A stretch of 7,001 bases of DNA from Propionibacteriaceae bacterium (GCA_031268065.1 JAIRXX010000074.1:1-7001), one strand, 5' to 3'; shown: positions 1 to 5,342, numbered from the stretch's first letter. Notes: generated from the letters alone by a model not told the origin. Numbers and translations are program-made.

Positions 1-100
1 CGAAACCGGGCGCTTGCAAATAGGATGAGGCGCTTGGCGCACACGCAACACTGGCACTAGTGCCCACTACGTGTGGACTCTCGCCAACCCCATCGAGTGA
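1..100 (+). pseudogene. C-terminal remnant of an AlbA_2/Schlafen-type ATP-binding protein
   Basis: The frame ending at the TGA at 98-100 reads RNTGTSAHYVWTLANPIE. This matches the last 18 residues of the large intact gene ending at 3055 (RNTGTRTNPVWTLADPPE) at 12 of 18 positions. Just upstream the match continues in a different frame (ALANRMRRLAHT against NLLTKLRRDGHI), so a frameshift lies near positions 40-48; the frame used downstream has a TGA at 26-28. The piece corresponds to the C-terminal winged-helix end of the family. The 5' part lies outside the window, so the gene could be a longer pseudogene or only a scrap. Both the homology and the frame break are seen by direct comparison within this window. 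Confidence 0.7.
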
Positions 101-394
101 CATACGCCTGTAACCCACCAGGGTTTTAAAGGAACGCCGTACCAAACTACGCGGCAAACCAGCCCGAAACCCCTACGCAGACTTTGCGCTCAGGCCGAAA
201 CCCGAAAACTGAAAGCGAAGGGCGAAGACCCAGAGATGAGCTTGGACAAGGACGCAGAGCGCTGCACCTTACAATGGGTTCGCCGGAGAAAGTTCAGTGC
301 CCCGGCGTGCCGACCGCCTTACGGCGGCCCCGTCCGGGGCTCACTCGTTCAATGTACACCCAGGAGGCCAACACATGTCGCCCGATCCGGATGG
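101..394. other. Gene-free stretch with tandem hairpins and an orphan translation start
   Basis: I see no convincing gene here. Two hairpins sit side by side: CCGCC/GGCGG around a four-base loop (314-327), then CCCC/GGGG around GTCC (328-339). Downstream an AGGAGG (362-367) lies 7 nt before an ATG at 375. That frame gives only 18 codons (to 431), and from codon 7 it overlaps the 3' end of the convergent toxin gene. This looks like the leader and first codons of a gene whose body was lost when the FitAB module arrived, but no homology supports that. A TACAAT at 270-275 could be a -10, although no well-spaced -35 was found. Confidence 0.4.
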
Positions 395-817
395 CTACGC
401 TGGCTCCCAAGGGTTGAGCAGCGGCACTTGAAAGCGGGCGAAGTCGGCGGTGTTTCTGGTGGCGATGGTCAGGTCGTTCTCTTTGGCGATTCCAGCTATT
501 AGAGAATCAGCGAAAGGCGCGGTGACTGGCACTTGGAACGCGGCGGAGAATTTTGCCGACTGAATCGTCAACTGGAGAATGCGCCCCCGGAAGGCGTCTT
601 CGAGGTCATCCAACCATGTCCGGTAGATTGCGGCGGAGGCTGGATCTTTGCGCTTGATGAGGAGCACGCCGCGCTCCATCTCATACACGGTGACCACGCT
701 CAAATAGGCATCATCCAGCCTCACCGACTCGGACCAAGCCGCAAAATTGGGATCAGTGGAGCGATGCCGAGCCTTGCGCAGCTCGGAGGCCACCATGGTG
801 TCAAGTAGCAGACCCAT
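395..817 (-). CDS. fitB: FitB/VapC-type PIN-domain toxin ribonuclease
   Basis: This 140-residue protein has the usual PIN-toxin length. PIN toxins are Mg-dependent RNases held inactive by a cognate antitoxin. The acidic active-site residues are in the expected places: D6 in LLDTMVASELRK, E46 in VTVYEMERG, D104 in FADSLIAGIA and D125 in IATRNTADF. The DTxVxSELR opening, the RNxxDF motif and the NPWE ending are typical of the FitB branch. Its ATG shares one base with the antitoxin's TGA (TGATG at 819-815), so the pair is translationally coupled with the antitoxin first. All catalytic positions are present and the frame is open, so I expect an active toxin. The RNA target cannot be read from sequence. 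The 3' end runs into the orphan start at 375. Confidence 0.92.
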   Translation of the reverse strand: MGLLLDTMVASELRKARHRSTDPNFAAWSESVRLDDAYLSVVTVYEMERGVLLIKRKDPASAAIYRTWLDDLEDAFRGRILQLTIQSAKFSAAFQVPVTAPFADSLIAGIAKENDLTIATRNTADFARFQVPLLNPWEPA

Positions 818-1056
818 CAGAAGCTAAAGTCCCGTGGCAGGTCAACGGAGCGATCCAGCGGTGCCTCGATCCCGGCCAAAGCAGGATTGCCGGACAGGTC
901 AGCCAACTTGGCGCCAAGCCAGCGGCGGCGCCTTTTGACGCCTTCGCTGAGGATATCGCGTGCTTCCGCCTCCATCGACGCATGCCTGGCAGAGGCGAGC
1001 ACCTTCAGATCCTCGTACACGTCAGTCTCAAGATTCCTCACGGTCAGAGTCGACAT
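817..1056 (-). CDS. fitA: FitA-type ribbon-helix-helix antitoxin
   Basis: This 79-residue antitoxin begins with a ribbon-helix-helix DNA-binding domain (residues about 3-40, MSTLTVRNLETDVYEDLKVL onward, then SMEAEARDIL). It ends with a charged tail (RSVDLPRDFSF) of the kind that wraps the toxin active site in FitAB. I chose the ATG at 1056 because it has a strong AGGAGGT (complement of 1061-1067) a few bases upstream and starts right at the fold. An in-frame ATG seven codons earlier (1077) has no such site. It precedes and overlaps the PIN toxin by one base. By family knowledge the pair binds its own promoter. I see no clear promoter, but the operator should lie between about 1070 and 1130. 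Unlike the other TA loci here, this one starts with a conventional Shine-Dalgarno. Confidence 0.9.
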   Translation of the reverse strand: MSTLTVRNLETDVYEDLKVLASARHASMEAEARDILSEGVKRRRRWLGAKLADLSGNPALAGIEAPLDRSVDLPRDFSF

Positions 1057-1118
1057 CAACACCTCCTGACAGCGCATATGACAGCATCAATGCTAGCACC
1101 CTGCTCCCGCTCAATCAT

Positions 1119-1286
1119 CGCGTCGACATCAATTGCATGAACAAGAATCGCCTCTGCCCCCAGTGTGAGCGAGATGCCGATGATTCGCCGGATCGCATCC
1201 TGCAACAATGCCCTCGCCAAACCCTCGCCTTGATGGGAATGGCCACCACAGACCCTTCCCGCCCGCCACACGGGCGACAGGGCCAC
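1119..1286 (-). pseudogene. TacT-like GNAT acetyltransferase toxin remnant
   Basis: The minus strand encodes a segment typical of GNAT toxins of TacAT systems. GHSHQGEGLARALLQDA is the acetyl-CoA-binding motif A (Q/RxxGxG/A) and its helix. It is followed by IGISLTLGAEAILVHAID, the beta5 strand with the characteristic LLVHAxD. The conserved C-terminal FYxxFGF region is missing: after about position 1119 the reading turns unrelated as it enters the FitAB upstream region. On the N-terminal side only about 15 residues precede the motif. A neighbouring frame reads GPVARVA, like the usual VxLARLAV strand, so a frameshift there is likely. Full family members are about 160-190 residues, so this is a dead internal fragment. 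Such toxins acetylate the amino group of aminoacyl-tRNA. No RHH antitoxin partner is visible. Confidence 0.75.
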
Positions 1287-1387
1287 CTACACCGTTATTC
1301 CGACAGTCCCGATCAAGAGTCTTCTAGTCTCCGGAATTGTCGGAGGCCCACCGTAAACTGGTGCGCGACGGAAAGGACGGTGCGACG

Positions 1388-3055
1388 GTGACCGAGCAGG
1401 AGATGCAAGCCCTACTGGACCGCCTGATCGCGGGCGGCGAGCGGGAGACTGTCGAGTTCAAGGAAGCGAGCCGCGACTACAAGACCGGCAGGATCGGCGA
1501 GTACTTCTCGGCGCTGTCGAATGAGGCGAACCTGCGCGGCGCGGACACGGCCTGGCTGGTGTTCGGCATTGACGACAAGACCCGACTGGTGGTCGGCACC
1601 GACTACCGCCCTGAGCTTGATCGCCAAAACGGTTTGAAGTGGCAGATCACGCAGAACACCGAGCCGAGCGTCACGTTCCGCGACATCCATGTGTTCGACC
1701 ATCCAGACGGGCGGGTGCTGTTCTTCGGGATCCCGCCCGCCCCGCAGGGCATCCCGATTGCGTGGAACGGCCACTACTACGCCCGCGCCGGGGAGTCGCT
1801 GGTGTCGCTCGGCCTAGACAAGTTGGACACGATTCGCAGCCAGGGCTTGGGGTCGGATTGGTCGGCGGTGCCGGTGCCGGATGCGACGTTCGATGATCTG
1901 GACCCGGAAGCACTGACGCAGGCTAGGGCGGCGTTCGCGTTGAAGTACCGTCACCGGTTCGACGAGGCCGAGGTGATGGGCTGGCCAGTCGAAGTGTTCA
2001 CCGACCGTGCCAGGCTGACGAGAGGCGGGCAGCTCAACCGGGCCGCGTTGCTGCTGTTAGGCAGGCCGGAGTCGGCGCTGTTGTTGTCGCCACATCCGGC
2101 GCAGTTGACGTGGGGTTTGTATGGGGAGAGCCGCGCGTATGAGCATTTTGGCCCGCCATTCTTGTTGACGACGACGTGGTTGTACCGGCGGATCAGGAAC
2201 ACGCCGTTGCGGCTGGTGCAGCCGGGCACGCTGATGCAGGTCGAGGTGCCGAAGTACGACGAGCGGATCGTCTTGGAGGCGATCCACAACGCGGTCGCTC
2301 ATCAGGACGCCAGCCGCGCCGGGAGGGTGTTGGTGCAGGAGTTCCCTGACCGTCTGGTGGTGACCAACGAGGGCGGGTTCTTCGATGGGCAGCCGGGCGA
2401 GTACGCGGCCGGGCAGCGGTCGCCGATCCGGTACCGGAACCAGACGTTGGCGCAGGCGATGGCCGAGTTCGGCATGATCGACACGATGGGGTTCGGCATC
2501 CTGGACATGCACCAGCGGCAGATGCGCCGGTTCCTGCCGATGCCCGACTACGACTTGTCTGAGCCGAACCGGGTCAAGGTGACCATCCACGGTGCGGTCG
2601 TCGACGAGGCGTACACGAACCTGCTGATGCAGCGCGGCGACCTTCCCCTGACCGATGTGCTGGCCTTGGACCGGGTGCAGAAGGGCCTGCCGATCCCAGA
2701 CGACATGGTCAAGAGGCTGCGGCGGGCGAAATTGGTCGAGGGTCGACGCCCGCACATGCGGGTCGCCGCCCTGGTGGCCGACGCCACGTCGACCAGGTCT
2801 GGGTACATCCACGCGCGCGGCCAGGACGACCTGCACTATCTGCGGCTGATCGTGGACTACCTCGACCAGTTCGGGCAAGGCACCCGCCAGGACATCGACG
2901 ACCTGCTGCGTGGCAAACTGGCCGACTCCCTCGACCCGGACGAGAAGACCCGCAAGATCGCGAACCTGTTGACCAAGCTGCGCCGCGACGGCCACATCCG
3001 CAACACCGGCACCCGCACCAACCCCGTCTGGACGCTGGCCGACCCGCCCGAGTGA
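1388..3055 (+). CDS. AlbA_2/Schlafen-type ATP-binding protein (RecG-like helicase-related regulator family)
   Basis: This protein of about 555 residues has the layout of the AlbA_2 plus HATPase_c_4 family. The N-terminal Schlafen AlbA_2 domain (about 18-140) shows ETVEFKEA and, after FSALSNEANLRG, a WLVFGIDD strand. The central GHKL-like ATPase region has EAIHNAVAHQD (297-307, the N-box asparagine at 301) and DRLVVTNEGGF (about 321-331, the glycine box). The C-terminal winged helix (about 490-553) contains FGQGTRQDIDDLL and ends VWTLADPPE. Family members are annotated as ATP-binding transcriptional regulators and often lie in defence or mobile regions; the function of this one is unknown. I chose the GTG at 1388 because it sits directly before the domain and has GAAAGGA upstream, although 10 nt away. 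The frame also allows GTG 1361 or TTG 1337. It stands alone, divergent from the GNAT remnant. Related scraps lie at 1-100 and 3319-3350. Confidence 0.88.
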   Translation: MTEQEMQALLDRLIAGGERETVEFKEASRDYKTGRIGEYFSALSNEANLRGADTAWLVFGIDDKTRLVVGTDYRPELDRQNGLKWQITQNTEPSVTFRDIHVFDHPDGRVLFFGIPPAPQGIPIAWNGHYYARAGESLVSLGLDKLDTIRSQGLGSDWSAVPVPDATFDDLDPEALTQARAAFALKYRHRFDEAEVMGWPVEVFTDRARLTRGGQLNRAALLLLGRPESALLLSPHPAQLTWGLYGESRAYEHFGPPFLLTTTWLYRRIRNTPLRLVQPGTLMQVEVPKYDERIVLEAIHNAVAHQDASRAGRVLVQEFPDRLVVTNEGGFFDGQPGEYAAGQRSPIRYRNQTLAQAMAEFGMIDTMGFGILDMHQRQMRRFLPMPDYDLSEPNRVKVTIHGAVVDEAYTNLLMQRGDLPLTDVLALDRVQKGLPIPDDMVKRLRRAKLVEGRRPHMRVAALVADATSTRSGYIHARGQDDLHYLRLIVDYLDQFGQGTRQDIDDLLRGKLADSLDPDEKTRKIANLLTKLRRDGHIRNTGTRTNPVWTLADPPE

Positions 3056-3063
3056 CCCCTCCG

Positions 3064-3108
3064 GACCTTTCTGCAAAACCCGCGAGTTCCGTGCTGGTTG
3101 CAGAAAGG
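3064..3108. repeat. Palindromic repeat, copy 1
   Basis: Perfect 11-bp arms, CCTTTCTGCAA (3066-3076) and TTGCAGAAAGG (3098-3108), enclose 21 bp that begin with AACCCGCGAGTTC. The first 26 bases of this copy (3064-3089) recur exactly in copy 2, 90 bp downstream. The distal part of the loop differs between the copies. The element starts 8 bases after the stop codon of the AlbA_2 gene. No T-run follows either arm, so it is not a standard intrinsic terminator. It looks like a REP- or MITE-like palindromic unit. Confidence 0.85.
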
Positions 3109-3153
3109 ATCTGGCACCCCTTCAAGGCTGTCTTGGCTTGTCATGAAGCGAAT

Positions 3154-3198
3154 GACCTTTCTGCAAAACCCGCGAGTTCGCCGATCATTGCAGAAAGG
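3154..3198. repeat. Palindromic repeat, copy 2
   Basis: This copy has the same arms as copy 1 (3156-3166 and 3188-3198), the same 43-bp arm-to-arm length and the same conserved left half. Only about eight or nine loop bases before the right arm differ. A further partial copy, TGCAGAAAGGATCTG at 3212-3226, matches 15 bases at the right end of copy 1 (3099-3113) without a left arm. Confidence 0.85.
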
Positions 3199-3318
3199 AA
3201 ACGCCTCCCGCTGCAGAAAGGATCTGAGCTCCCTGAGCGCTCCAAGCCCAGACCGGACCACGACGACACTCCGAACGCCCGGCCCAGCACGGATCGCTTG
3301 CGAAGTGCAGAGGCACGG

Positions 3319-3350
3319 TTCGGCCAGAGCACCCGCCAGGACATTGACGA
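3319..3350 (+). repeat. Duplicated 32-bp scrap of the AlbA_2 gene winged-helix region
   Basis: These 32 bases match 2870-2901 inside the large gene at 28 positions, including an unbroken CACCCGCCAGGACAT. In the homologous frame they read FGQSTRQDIDE against FGQGTRQDIDD. The match stops on both sides. It is either a relic of a second paralogue or a partial duplication. The amino acids are better kept than the bases, which favours a diverged paralogue. The rest of 3227-3507 shows no recognisable coding content. Confidence 0.75.
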
Positions 3351-3389
3351 GCGGACTTCGTGCGCAAACGCAAGGCCTAGCCAGGACCG

Positions 3390-3449
3390 AATTTCGCCGT
3401 TCATTGCTCAGCGAACGGCGAAGTTGGAGCCAAATGGTGCCCCCCCCCC
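3390..3449. other. Strong hairpin followed by a ten-C tract
   Basis: A perfect 10-bp stem, TTCGCCGTTC (3393-3402) with GAACGGCGAA (3413-3422), closes a 10-base loop. It extends to 13 pairs (3390-3425) if one G-U pair is allowed. No T-run follows on either strand, so a terminator is unlikely. Fifteen bases downstream lies an uninterrupted run of ten C (3440-3449). The run is upstream of, not inside, the following antitoxin gene. Confidence 0.7.
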
Positions 3450-3507
3450 ACTTCGTGAGGACTGCGGCGGCTGGCGGGCCAAGGAGCGAAAGAGATGCGC
3501 CGGGAGG

Positions 3508-3544
3508 TTGAAGTGCCTCATGCGCACATTCTACAATGTAGACC
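3508..3544 (+). promoter_or_regulatory. vapBC promoter with overlapping palindrome; probable leaderless start
   Basis: A -35 TTGAAG (3508-3513) and a -10 TACAAT (3532-3537) are separated by 18 bp. Only seven bases lie between the -10 and the antitoxin ATG at 3545, so transcription should begin at or within a base of the A of ATG. No Shine-Dalgarno is present. The -10 is embedded in the palindrome TCTACAATGTAGA (3530-3542), which is well placed to be the antitoxin's autoregulatory operator. The promoter elements are read directly; the start site and operator role are inferred. Confidence 0.7.
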
Positions 3545-3811
3545 ATGAGAGTTGTTGGCATACGTGAACTCCGGCAGAACCCTACGTCCGCTATCGCAGC
3601 CGCGAAAGGCGGAGAGATAGTGCTGATAACCGAGCGGGGCGCAGCCGTCGCGCAGATAATACCTGCCGCGCCGACGCACCGAGAGCAGATGATCGCCGCA
3701 GGCAAAATCACCCCGGCGTCCCGCGACCACCGCCTACTCCCCCCACCTGTGAAGGCTGTCGGTGATGTTTCGGCCCAGTTGGATGCCATGAGGGACGCGG
3801 AACGCTACTAA
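3545..3811 (+). CDS. vapB: Phd/YefM-type VapB antitoxin
   Basis: This 88-residue protein has the Phd/YefM fold pattern: MRVVGIRELRQNPTSAIAAA (strand and DNA-binding helix), then GGEIVLITERGAAVAQIIPA (residues about 22-41, the beta hairpin with TxRGxxVAxIxP). The linker and C-terminal helix (about 45-88) would bind the toxin. The start at 3545 fits the family N-terminus exactly and is supported by a promoter whose -10 lies seven bases upstream. It overlaps the toxin gene by one base (TAATG), so the two are coupled. By family behaviour it neutralises the PIN toxin and, with it, represses its own promoter. Family assignment is secure; the exact pairing is inferred from adjacency. Confidence 0.9.
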   Translation: MRVVGIRELRQNPTSAIAAAKGGEIVLITERGAAVAQIIPAAPTHREQMIAAGKITPASRDHRLLPPPVKAVGDVSAQLDAMRDAERY

Positions 3812-4218
3812 TGGTCGCGTACTACGACACCTCTGCGCTGGTGAAGCTCGCTGTAGCCGAAACAGAAAGCGATGCGCTGGGCATTTACTGGGCCACCCAC
3901 CCCAACCCCACCAGCAGCGCCCTCGCTCGAACTGAGCTGATGCGAGCCGTCAGAGCTGAGCCAACGGAAGTGAAAACGAACGCCAGGGCCGTGCTGGCAT
4001 CTCTCGACCTGATTGGCTTGGACGACTCGGTGCTGGACACCGCCGCGAGCCTCGACCCGCACATTCTCCGCACTTTGGACGCCATCCACATAGCCGCAGC
4101 GCTCAGCCTCGGCTCCTTCTTGGATGAATTGGTTACCTACGACAAACGCATGACAACAGCCGCCAGACGCCTCGGCATCGCCGTCGCAAGTCCTCATCCG
4201 GGTGACCTTTCGGCCTAG
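3811..4218 (+). CDS. vapC: VapC PIN-domain toxin ribonuclease
   Basis: This 135-residue PIN toxin has a full acidic active site: D6 in YYDTSALVKL, E42 in ARTELMRAV, D90 in TLDAIHIAAAL and D111 in TYDKRM. DTSALVKL and LDAIHIAAA are characteristic of the VapC group that partners Phd/YefM-type antitoxins. Its ATG overlaps the antitoxin stop by one base, and no separate promoter is visible. The length is normal and the frame intact, so I expect an active Mg-dependent RNase acting on tRNA or rRNA. Which RNA it cuts cannot be inferred. It is followed by a short non-coding gap, with the tail of the Abi-like gene coming in from the other strand. Confidence 0.92.
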   Translation: MVAYYDTSALVKLAVAETESDALGIYWATHPNPTSSALARTELMRAVRAEPTEVKTNARAVLASLDLIGLDDSVLDTAASLDPHILRTLDAIHIAAALSLGSFLDELVTYDKRMTTAARRLGIAVASPHPGDLSA

Positions 4219-4292
4219 GCCATCACCGCGTCCACCACGAGCACCATAAGAGAGGCTGCGGCCGATGGCTCGCGGTCGACCCCTCGTTTATC

Positions 4293-4427
4293 TCACGTCC
4301 AAGATCCACGACGAGAGCAAGGCCCAATCCAATCATGACTGATTCTTGAATGACAGCACGGGCATCCAAGGGTTAGCACGTGCGCCAATCTGTTCCTCAA
4401 CTTGCGAAGCCGCTCCAATTTACGATG
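4293..4427 (-). pseudogene. In-frame continuation of the Abi-like gene beyond an amber stop
   Basis: Directly after the TAG at 4428-4430 the same frame reads HRKLERLRKLRNRLAH and stays open to the TGA at 4293-4295. LRNRxAH is the conserved C-terminal motif of this Abi-like family and fits the HEPN RNase signature Rx4-6H (RNRLAH, 4380-4397). The HEP triplet that normally follows is replaced by VLT, and the last residues match nothing I recognise. With this part the gene would have about 207 codons, near the usual family length. Confidence 0.75.
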
Positions 4428-4916
4428 CTACTCCCGTCTGGTCGTCGTCAGGTGCGGGAATGCGCTGCTGAGGGCGGGCACCCACAGTCGCTGGTGGTAC
4501 TTGTTGACCAGCAACCCAGTCCAGAAGCCGAGCGTCAACTCTGCGACCACATCCCCGGCAGTCGGCCTGGCATGCCCCGGTTTTGCTCTTGCCGCCCTTA
4601 TCGCCTCATTGATCTTGCTGACCTCCAATGCGTGGAGAGGGACCGCGTTCCACCAATCATCCCGCCCAGCGTAGGCAGAAAGGCAAACATGGAGGGCGTT
4701 GCGCAGACAGATCTCCATGATGGCGAAGTCGCCCCACAACGCGTTCGACACCGCCACGTTCCATCCGTACAAGCGGGCAGCCCGGCTCTGATTCTGGCTG
4801 GTGGCGGCCAAATAGGCGTCGAACCGGTCGCTGGAGAACAGGCCTGGCAGCGAGAGGGCATCAATGGGCGCGGGCGTCTTCGACTGAGGCTGGATGGCTC
4901 CGTTTGCTTGTGGCAC
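4428..4916 (-). CDS. Abi-like (abortive-infection, HEPN-type) protein, truncated by an amber codon
   Basis: The 162-residue frame matches actinobacterial Abi-like proteins of the Abi_2 type. It has FSSDRFDAYLAAT (27-39), the YGWN motif (50-53), EICLRNALH (68-76) and the long block VVAELTLGFWTGLL (123-136) followed by LWVPALSSAFP (144-154). These proteins are thought to be HEPN-fold RNases used in phage exclusion. The start is a GTG at 4916 with GGGAG four bases upstream. The protein stops at residue 162, just before the conserved LRNRxAH motif, which remains readable past the TAG. As it stands it would lack its presumed catalytic R-H motif and is probably inactive, unless the codon is read through. 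No partner gene is apparent; both flanks are VapBC operons on the opposite strand. Confidence 0.8.
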   Translation of the reverse strand: MPQANGAIQPQSKTPAPIDALSLPGLFSSDRFDAYLAATSQNQSRAARLYGWNVAVSNALWGDFAIMEICLRNALHVCLSAYAGRDDWWNAVPLHALEVSKINEAIRAARAKPGHARPTAGDVVAELTLGFWTGLLVNKYHQRLWVPALSSAFPHLTTTRRE

Positions 4917-4987
4917 TGCTCTCCCATCAGGTATAGTCCGAGTGTGAGCCCCGGACGAGGCCGTGAAAGCGGTTGCCGCGCCGGGGC
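4908..4987 (+). promoter_or_regulatory. Promoter-like element followed by a GC-rich hairpin (possible small RNA)
   Basis: On the plus strand TTGTGG (4908-4913) and TATAGT (4932-4937) are 18 bp apart, giving a possible start near 4944. Immediately after come perfect 7-bp arms GCCCCGG (4948-4954) and CCGGGGC (4981-4987), with an inner CCG/CGG stem around TGAAAG, then GTTTCTCT. A second weaker stem, CCCAC (4997-5001) with GTGGG (5015-5019), follows. This could be a short transcript with its own terminator, or a leftover leader. The TATAGT overlaps the likely upstream region of the divergent Abi-like gene. No gene is seen between 4917 and 5105. Confidence 0.35.
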
Positions 4988-5069
4988 GTTTCTCTGCCCA
5001 CCATATTTAGCGTCGTGGGATAGACGTGTTGTTCCAGTTATGGGAAACGAAGCCAACGCAGTGCAATTT

Positions 5070-5105
5070 TTGACTAGACCTGACCAGACTTGTTACTATC
5101 TTGAG
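5070..5105 (+). promoter_or_regulatory. Second vapBC promoter; extended -10, probable leaderless start
   Basis: A near-consensus -35 TTGACT (5070-5075) and a -10 TACTAT (5094-5099) with 18-bp spacing are present. The -10 is extended by TGT (5091-5093). Six bases separate the -10 from the antitoxin ATG at 5106, so transcription should start at or very near that ATG. No Shine-Dalgarno is present. Two imperfect direct repeats, TGACTAGACC (5071-5080) and TGACCAGACT (5081-5090), fill the spacer and are a candidate antitoxin operator. Confidence 0.72.
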
Positions 5106-5342
5106 ATGCCGGTAACAAAGTCGGTCAGTATTTATGACGCCAAAAGCCATCTCTCGGCGCTGATCGTTGACCTGGAACGTGAAGGTGGCGAGATCACCAT
5201 CACCCGCCACGGACGCCCGGTCGCCCAGCTTGTGCCAGCGGCTGCCGCCAGGCGCAGGCCAGCAGGGTGGAAGAGCTGGGAAACGCCAGAAGGCTGGGAC
5301 GAATTCACCGCAGCGGACCAGCGGGACTGGTACGGCGAATGA
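5106..5342 (+). CDS. vapB: Phd/YefM-type VapB antitoxin (second pair)
   Basis: This 78-residue antitoxin has the family opening TKSVSIYDAKSHLSALI (4-20) and the GGEITITRHGRPVAQLVPA hairpin (27-45). The tryptophan-rich C-terminus (GWKSWETPEGWDEFTAAD) is typical of toxin-binding tails. The frame is open far upstream because of antisense sequence to the Abi-like gene. I chose ATG 5106 because it fits the fold and is placed exactly at the expected transcription start of a strong promoter. An ATG at 5040 in the same frame has no Shine-Dalgarno and would place the promoter inside the gene. Its TGA overlaps the toxin ATG by four bases (ATGA), giving tight coupling. Expected roles are toxin neutralisation and self-repression. 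Confidence 0.9.
   Translation: MPVTKSVSIYDAKSHLSALIVDLEREGGEITITRHGRPVAQLVPAAAARRRPAGWKSWETPEGWDEFTAADQRDWYGE

Noticed and set aside
53..64. Perfect 12-bp palindrome GGCACTAGTGCC
   Set aside because: It lies inside the C-terminal relic where the translation matches the AlbA_2 family, so it is adequately explained by former coding sequence.
1325..1337. TAGTCT as a -10 giving a leaderless TTG start at 1337 for the AlbA_2 gene
   Set aside because: The spacing resembles the TA promoters, but there is no acceptable -35 and leaderless TTG starts are poor. GTG 1388 fits the domain start better, though the start remains uncertain.
2057..3076. Long minus-strand open frame (339 codons) opposite the AlbA_2 gene
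   Set aside because: It is antisense to the well-supported gene, shows no domain, and has the low-complexity V/R/Q/H-rich composition expected from the complement of GC-rich coding DNA.
3052..3567. Plus-strand open frame through the repeats, overlapping the end of the AlbA_2 gene
   Set aside because: Its content is the repeat translation plus the 32-bp AlbA_2 scrap. There is no Shine-Dalgarno and no recognisable fold.
2857..3789. Minus-strand open frame of 310 codons across the repeat region and the first vapB
   Set aside because: It spans the end of the AlbA_2 gene, both palindromes and the antitoxin. Its internal repeats (GFCRKV-like) are only the translation of the DNA repeat.
4265..4342. 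Plus-strand 25-codon frame starting ATG GCT CGC GGT
   Set aside because: It has no Shine-Dalgarno or promoter at a suitable distance, no homology, and overlaps the Abi-like remnant on the other strand.
4380..5105. Long N-terminal extension of the second vapB frame
   Set aside because: It is antisense to the Abi-like gene and then non-coding. The promoter and family alignment place the start at 5106.
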